NCBI GenBank assembly: GCA_050950025.1
Contig: JBMNGW010000006.1
Coordinates: 1 to 27,811 of the forward strand
From: JBMNGW01 sp050950025
GTDB taxonomy: Bacteria > Spirochaetota > Spirochaetia > Sphaerochaetales > Sphaerochaetaceae
Direction of reading: 5' to 3'
DNA: 27,811 nucleotides
The notes beneath the pieces are model-generated. The model had not been told where the DNA came from. It saw only the letters and a program-made list of their open reading frames with translations, and did no database searches. The position numbers and the translations under genes are program-made. Shown here in pieces: positions 23,812 through 27,811 of this stretch. Position 1 is the stretch's first letter. The number at the start of each line of letters is the position of its first letter.

Positions 23812-25453
23812 ATGGTGTTTCCTTTGTTACATCTTCTTGCACCGTCCCTGATATTTTCATATCACGCAACCGCGCTTCTTCGGGCAGAGAATTCCATGTT
23901 TTAGCTTTTTTGCCTCCTGAGTGATCACTTTGCCTAGCAGGCATCTCAGAGACTTCTATCATCCGATTTACCGCCGACAAAAGGCCTTGCATACTGGCTT
24001 CAATAACGTCGGTACTCACTCCGCGCCCTCGGTAAACACCGTTGGAATCGCTGATTTTCACCAGCACTTCGCCTAAAGCATCACGGTGCTCTGTTACTGC
24101 TTTAAGCTGGTAATCCTCAAGAACAAAAGAGTGCTTAATAATTTTCTCCACGGCTTTAAAACAAGCATAGACAGGGCCGGTGGCCATTTCAACTGCCTGC
24201 ATGTTCTTTCCGTTGCGACTGAGTGTTACACAGGCGGTAGCCGTCATATTATTGCCGCTGTTGACCACAAAATTCTCCAGTTCATAAATTTGAGGGGCCA
24301 CATGGGTGCCGCTTTCCATTAGGGCAACAAGATCACGATCGGTAATCTCTTTTTTCTTATCGGCAACATTTTTAAAATCGGCAAAGAGTTTTTCGGCCAT
24401 GCTCTCATCCAACTCATAACCTAGCTCACCCATTTTGTTAACAAATGCGTGGCGCCCCGAATGCTTGCCCAAGACCATAGTTGTCTTTTTCAAACCAATT
24501 GATTCGGGAGTCATAATTTCATACGTGTTGGCATGGGCCATCATTCCGTGCTGATGGATCCCCGATTCATGGGCAAAGGCGTTGGCTCCCACCACCGCTT
24601 TATTGGGGGCAATGGCCACACCTGTAATATTGGCCAACAGGCGGCTGGTTTTATGCAGCTCTTCTGTTTTCAGATTATACGAGGCGTTGTACAAATCACT
24701 GCGGGTTCTTAGTGCCATGACCAACTCTTCAACTGCCGCATTGCCGGCCCGCTCGCCGATTCCGCAAACAGTACACTCAACTTGGCGAGCACCCGCTTCG
24801 ATTCCTGCCAACGTGTTGGCAACAGCCAATCCCAAATCGTTGTGGCAGTGGACCGAAACAATGGCCTGATCAATATTGGGCACATTGTTCATCACATAGG
24901 AGATCAATTGGCCAAACTCTTCGGGCATGGCATAGCCTACCGTATCGGGAATATTAATAATCGAGGCTCCTGCTTTAATTGTCCCTTCAATTAAGCGACA
25001 CAGATAATCGCGATCGCTGCGAGTGGCATCCTCAGGAGAAAACTCCACTTCACCGCATTTGTTGCGAGCATAAGCAACCATGCTTACAGCCTGTTCATAG
25101 GCTTGATCGCGGCTCATTTTCAGTTTGTACTCCAAATGGAGATCACTGGAAGCAATGAACGTGTGAATTCGTGGTTTAACGGCCTTTTTCACCGCTTCCC
25201 ACGCACTGTCGATATCTTTTTTCAAAGCCCGGGACAAAGAGGCAACCGTTGTGTTTTTAATCACCTCGCTAATGGCCTGCACCGAAGCAAAATCGCCTTC
25301 GGAGGCGATGGCAAAGCCTGCCTCTATCACATCAACGCCTAGAGCCTCTAGCTGGGAAGCAAAGCGTAACTTCTCTTCTAAGTTCATGCTGTATCCCGGT
25401 GCTTGTTCTCCATCTCGTAACGTTGTGTCAAAAATTGCAATGTTCTTTGTCAT
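23798..25453 (-). CDS. leuA: 2-isopropylmalate synthase
   Basis: A 551-aa enzyme that condenses acetyl-CoA with 2-oxoisovalerate, the first committed step to leucine. The barrel shows IFDTTLRDGEQAPGYSMN (residues about 7-24), DVIEAGFAIASEGDF, and the metal-binding VSVHCHNDLGLAVANTLAG. HESGIHQHGM and LGKHSGRHAF follow, then a C-terminal allosteric domain ending at STDVIEASMQGLLSAVNRM. About 48 extra residues after that (Lys, Glu and Ser rich) form a non-conserved-looking tail whose end overlaps cimA. AAGGAGG precedes the ATG. Confidence 0.96.
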   Translation of the reverse strand: MTKNIAIFDTTLRDGEQAPGYSMNLEEKLRFASQLEALGVDVIEAGFAIASEGDFASVQAISEVIKNTTVASLSRALKKDIDSAWEAVKKAVKPRIHTFIASSDLHLEYKLKMSRDQAYEQAVSMVAYARNKCGEVEFSPEDATRSDRDYLCRLIEGTIKAGASIINIPDTVGYAMPEEFGQLISYVMNNVPNIDQAIVSVHCHNDLGLAVANTLAGIEAGARQVECTVCGIGERAGNAAVEELVMALRTRSDLYNASYNLKTEELHKTSRLLANITGVAIAPNKAVVGANAFAHESGIHQHGMMAHANTYEIMTPESIGLKKTTMVLGKHSGRHAFVNKMGELGYELDESMAEKLFADFKNVADKKKEITDRDLVALMESGTHVAPQIYELENFVVNSGNNMTATACVTLSRNGKNMQAVEMATGPVYACFKAVEKIIKHSFVLEDYQLKAVTEHRDALGEVLVKISDSNGVYRGRGVSTDVIEASMQGLLSAVNRMIEVSEMPARQSDHSGGKKAKTWNSLPEEARLRDMKISGTVQEDVTKETPYGTL

Positions 25454-25478
25454 CGTATGCCTCCTTACAGCTTCTTCT

Positions 25479-26471
25479 CTATTTCTTCAACCAGCTCATC
25501 AGTGCTCTAAGTCGTTTGCCGGTAGTCTCCAACAAGCTTGTCGACTCAATTCTTCGCTTGGCGTTGAAATAGGGACGCTTTACCTGATTCTCCAGCAGCC
25601 AGTTGCGGGCAAAAGCTCCTTCTTGGATTTCCGTAAGAACCTTTTTCATCTCTTTTTTAGTCTCGTCGGTGATAATCCTGTCACCGGTAATGTAATCGCC
25701 GTATTCAGCTGTGTCGCTGATTGAGTAGCGCATGTAAGAAAGGCCCCCTTGGTTGATTAAATCGACAATGAGCTTCATCTCATGGCAACACTCAAAATAG
25801 GCCATCTCCGGCTGATACCCCGCTTCAACCAGCACATCAAAGCCGGCTTTAATCAGAGCCGAGATACCTCCGCACAATACTGCCTGCTCTCCAAAGAGGT
25901 CGGTTTCGGTCTCCTCTTTGAACGACGTTTCAAAAACTCCCGCTCGAGCTGCTCCCAAACCGGCAGCATACGCTAAGGCGACTTCCTTGGAGTTACCACT
26001 GGGATCTTGATGAACGGCAATCAGAGAAGGGACTCCTTTGCCTTCTTGGAACTGTGAGCGTACCGTGTGTCCAGGTCCTTTGGGGGCAATCATAATAACG
26101 TTGACATCAGAGGGGGCCACAATTTGCCCAAAATGGATATTAAAGCCGTGAGCAAAAGCGAGGTATTTGCCTTTGCTAAGGCCCGCTTCTATTGCTTCAC
26201 TGTAGAGCTTGCCTTGTTTTTCATCGTTGACAAGCATCATAATGATGTCGGCCTCTTTGGCTGCTTCTGCTGCGGTGGCGACTTTAAGCCCCGCCTCTTG
26301 GGCTTTTTCCCACGAAGGACTCCCTTCATAAAGGCCCACCATCACATCCAATCCCGATTCATGCAAATTCAGTGCATGGGCATGGCCTTGGCTGCCATAG
26401 CCGATGATGGCAATTTTTTTCTCTTGCAAAACTGCCATGTTAACATCTTTTTCGTAGTACATTGTGCTCAT
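25479..26471 (-). CDS. ilvC: Ketol-acid reductoisomerase (class I)
   Basis: A 330-aa class I enzyme that isomerises and reduces acetolactate and acetohydroxybutyrate. The Rossmann motif GYGSQG is at residues 24-29 and the C-terminal domain has FGEQAVLCGGISALIKAGFD and AYFECCHEMKLIVDLI. The cofactor loop reads VGLYEGSPSW (residues 46-55), with Tyr49 where most class I enzymes have an Arg that contacts the NADPH phosphate, so cofactor preference may differ. The ATG at 26471 has AGAGGAG; a second in-frame ATG (26462) is less well placed. It starts 16 bp after ilvN. Confidence 0.95.
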   Translation of the reverse strand: MSTMYYEKDVNMAVLQEKKIAIIGYGSQGHAHALNLHESGLDVMVGLYEGSPSWEKAQEAGLKVATAAEAAKEADIIMMLVNDEKQGKLYSEAIEAGLSKGKYLAFAHGFNIHFGQIVAPSDVNVIMIAPKGPGHTVRSQFQEGKGVPSLIAVHQDPSGNSKEVALAYAAGLGAARAGVFETSFKEETETDLFGEQAVLCGGISALIKAGFDVLVEAGYQPEMAYFECCHEMKLIVDLINQGGLSYMRYSISDTAEYGDYITGDRIITDETKKEMKKVLTEIQEGAFARNWLLENQVKRPYFNAKRRIESTSLLETTGKRLRALMSWLKK

Positions 26472-26487
26472 TGTTGACTCCTCTTGT

Positions 26488-27000
26488 TTAGCGTATGCTT
26501 TTGTTTTGTTGTATCATTGCCTGACTGCCTCTTTGCATGGCCGTCATTCCCGTTCGCACCAGTTCAACCACTCCGTGTACTTGGAGCAGATGCAAAAAGG
26601 AGGCAATTTTGTCCATGTTGCCCGTTAACTGCATCGTAAGGGTAGTTTCGGCAACATCGACAATTTTAGCTTTAAATATTTCAGAGAGCTCTACCACTGC
26701 CGCTCTGTTATTCTCATCGGTGGCCACTTTCACAAAGACCAACTCCGCTTGGATTGACCCTTGTAACGTCAGCTCGACAATCGTAATGACGTCAATAAGT
26801 TTGGCCACCTGCTTTTCAATCTGCTCAACGATTTGACGATCTCCGCTGACGACAATGGTGATGCGGCTGATGGCAGGATCTTCCGTTTCCCCCACTGAAA
26901 GGCTGTCAATGTTGTATCCTCTGCGGCTGAACAGCCCCACAACCCGACTTAAAACTCCGGGATGGTTGTTGACTAAAATTCCTAAGGTATACCGCTGCAT
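26488..27000 (-). CDS. ilvN: Acetolactate synthase, small regulatory subunit
   Basis: A 170-aa ACT-domain subunit that activates IlvB and makes it sensitive to feedback by valine. Residues 1-75 are the ACT domain (YTLGILVNNHPGVLSRVVGLF, RRGYNIDSLSVG), followed by the C-terminal domain with KARI-like ELVFVKVATDE and TGNMDKIASFLHLL. The open frame extends upstream, but the ATG at 27000 with AAGGAGAG seven bases before it is the proper start and gives the usual length of about 160-175 aa. It is the first structural gene of the superoperon, separated from ilvB by eight genes. It follows the leader region at 27001-27327. Confidence 0.95.
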   Translation of the reverse strand: MQRYTLGILVNNHPGVLSRVVGLFSRRGYNIDSLSVGETEDPAISRITIVVSGDRQIVEQIEKQVAKLIDVITIVELTLQGSIQAELVFVKVATDENNRAAVVELSEIFKAKIVDVAETTLTMQLTGNMDKIASFLHLLQVHGVVELVRTGMTAMQRGSQAMIQQNKSIR

Positions 27001-27031
27001 CTTGTCTCTCCTTGGAAATGATGTGCTTTTT

Positions 27032-27122
27032 GGAGCTCTTGCTGAGCCTCCATGTATGGTGAGGCTACACCAATTCACCGTGGATGAGGTTCCACGGCTG
27101 CACTTGAATTGGCGTACCGTGG
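27032..27122 (-). promoter_or_regulatory. Structured leader RNA with alternative stems before ilvN
   Basis: Read on the minus strand just past the leader-peptide stop. Segment A (CCACGG, 27122-27117) can pair with B (CCGTGG, 27097-27092). B can instead pair with C (CCACGG, 27083-27078), and that state adds a 12-bp stem of TACGCCAATTCA (27116-27105) with TGAATTGGTGTA (27077-27066), one G-U pair included. Further down, AGCCTC (27066-27061) can pair with GAGGCT (27050-27045), or GGAGGCTC with GAGCTCC (27051-27032, one bulge). The mutually exclusive pairings are what an attenuator needs. No U-tract follows any stem, so the mechanism is not a standard intrinsic terminator. Confidence 0.6.
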
Positions 27123-27123
27123 T

Positions 27124-27327
27124 TTAGAGAATAATAAGAATGGCTAGAATCTGGATCGCAGATAGGAGTGCGATTAAAGGGAGGAGGGTATTAGATAGTA
27201 GGAGAATAATGGAAGATGGGGCAATAAAACGGCTCTGATTCAAAGTCGGAGTGGAGGAGTGATATCCTGCTTCAGACCGACTTGCCGGGTAACAAGAGAA
27301 TTGTTGGACCTTCCCTTTCGTTCTCAT
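27124..27327 (-). CDS. Leu/Ile-rich leader peptide of the ilv-leu operon (67 aa)
   Basis: A leader ORF upstream of ilvN. It starts at ATG 27327 with GAGGTG seven bases upstream and stops two bases before RNA segment A. The last 28 codons hold 11 Leu and 8 Ile and no Val. The Leu codons there are five CTC, four CTA, one TTA and one CTT, with no TTG or CTG. Ribosome stalling here when Leu or Ile tRNAs are uncharged would change folding of the RNA that follows. At 67 aa it is long for such a peptide (usual length about 15-35). A small hydrophobic membrane protein is the alternative reading, but location and codon content favour a leader. Confidence 0.72.
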   Translation of the reverse strand: MRTKGKVQQFSCYPASRSEAGYHSSTPTLNQSRFIAPSSIILLLSNTLLPLIALLSAIQILAILIIL

Positions 27328-27357
27328 TTCTGACACCTCGTACAAGTAGTGTCTCTC

Positions 27358-27386
27358 TTTGTAGCGATGTCGGAGGAAAAAGTCAA
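27358..27386 (-). promoter_or_regulatory. Promoter of the ilv-leu superoperon
   Basis: On the minus strand TTGACT (27381-27386), a 17-bp spacer and TACAAA (27358-27363) precede the leader peptide; the start of transcription would be near 27350. This is the only good promoter-like sequence noticed in front of the ten-gene operon. Confidence 0.65.
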
Positions 27387-27410
27387 CTCTCTTTTCTCAT
27401 ATTATCTATA

Positions 27411-27429
27411 ATTATGCAGTGATTATGCA
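27411..27429 (-). repeat. Two direct repeats upstream of the ilv promoter
   Basis: TGCATAAT (minus strand) occurs twice, at 27422-27429 and 27411-27418, with starts 11 bp apart, one helical turn. The pair ends 24 bp upstream of the -35 box, a place suited to an activator. The binding protein is unknown. Confidence 0.45.
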
Positions 27430-27445
27430 CAAAGGGGACTAAGAA

Positions 27446-27811
27446 TCACTTTTTTTGAGTATGTTTACGGACAAAAGCGGTCAATTGTTTCATCGTTTGG
27501 GCACTAAGCACATGTTCCATACGACAAGCATCGGCATCGGCAGTCTCAGCATCCAGTCCCAGCACGTCCTCTAAAAAGATAGTCAATATTTTATGACGAC
27601 TGAAAACTTGGGCTGCTTTCTCCCTTCCTTTATCGGTGAGATTAATCTCTCCATAGCTTTCTTGCTGAATATAGCCTTCGCTTTGGAGCAGTTTCATCGC
27701 CCGGCTGACACTTGGTTTAGTCACTTTCAGACGGTTGGCCACATCGGTTAAGCGCACTGAGCCTAATTCCTGCTCAAGAGCTAAAACAGCTTCCAAATAA
27801 TCTTCTTGAGA
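27446..27811 (-). CDS. DtxR-family metal-dependent repressor (5' end cut off)
   Basis: Partial gene; 121 codons are visible and the start lies beyond the right edge, since the frame is open to the last base (SQEDYLEAVLALEQE). The winged helix-turn-helix follows (VRLTDVANRLKVTKPSVSRAMKLLQSEGYIQ), then the dimerisation/metal domain with HKILTIFLEDVLGLD and DACRMEHVLS. The ligand set looks mixed: the N-terminal E-D-Y-x-E resembles MntR, whereas Cys-x-x-Glu-His resembles the DtxR/IdeR iron site. The protein ends soon after the metal domain, so it lacks the SH3-like domain of DtxR. It senses Mn or Fe by family; which one is not clear. It ends 60 bp upstream of the ilv -35 box, on the same strand. 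Confidence 0.85.
   Translation of the reverse strand, partial: SQEDYLEAVLALEQELGSVRLTDVANRLKVTKPSVSRAMKLLQSEGYIQQESYGEINLTDKGREKAAQVFSRHKILTIFLEDVLGLDAETADADACRMEHVLSAQTMKQLTAFVRKHTQKK

Noticed and set aside
27001..27078. Upstream extension of ilvN
   Set aside because: It lacks a ribosome site and covers the structured leader RNA; ATG 27000 with AAGGAGAG fits the family N-terminus.
27001..27350. T-box riboswitch ahead of the ilv operon
   Set aside because: I saw no T-box consensus and no terminator with a U-tract; a Leu/Ile-rich translated leader explains the region better.
1..27811. CRISPR arrays, tRNA and rRNA genes
   Set aside because: No regularly spaced repeats and no tRNA or rRNA-like segments were noticed on either strand while reading.

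Overview
The window looks like chromosomal DNA from a free-living, saccharolytic bacterium of moderate GC content. The best guess is a spirochaete of the Treponema/Sphaerochaeta kind. The main clue is the sugar-binding protein, whose signal peptide ends in a Cys-free ...SLFAGGGKEAG stretch that I associate with spirochaetal binding proteins. There is no rRNA or tRNA to confirm this, so the assignment is tentative.

Layout. (1) 1-870, minus strand: two tiny SHOCT-domain membrane proteins, one only 55 aa, followed by the start of a nucleoside hydrolase that runs off the left edge. (2) 987-3940, plus strand: a translationally coupled group of purine nucleoside phosphorylase (deoD), two half-size chromate-transporter proteins and a DUF362 protein. 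(3) 4219-6406: an intact IS1634-like insertion sequence with its transposase on the minus strand. It is flanked by a perfect 260-bp direct repeat (3959-4218 and 6407-6666), read here as an exceptionally long target-site duplication that doubled the promoter region of the next gene. (4) 6708-15044, plus strand: a polyol-use operon with a LacI-type regulator, an ABC binding protein and two permeases (no ATPase), a xylulokinase-like FGGY kinase, a zinc dehydrogenase and two short-chain dehydrogenases, the first closely resembling xylitol dehydrogenase. The inferred route is polyol uptake, oxidation to a ketose such as D-xylulose, then phosphorylation into the pentose phosphate pathway. A hairpin at 15058-15083 separates this operon from the convergent one.

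(5) 27327 down to 15095, minus strand: one continuous branched-chain amino acid superoperon. It begins with a leader ORF of 67 codons ending in a dense run of Leu and Ile codons, then a structured RNA region, then ilvN, ilvC, leuA, cimA, leuC, leuD, leuB, ilvE, ilvD and ilvB. This set covers valine, leucine and, through citramalate, threonine-independent isoleucine synthesis. The acetolactate synthase small and large subunit genes sit at opposite ends of the operon. (6) 27446-27811, minus strand: the 3' part of a DtxR-type metal-dependent repressor, cut by the right edge.

Most genes are ordinary. The most notable observations are the 260-bp duplication around the IS element, which rebuilt a complete regulator promoter, and the Leu/Ile leader peptide with mutually exclusive RNA stems but no U-tract terminator.
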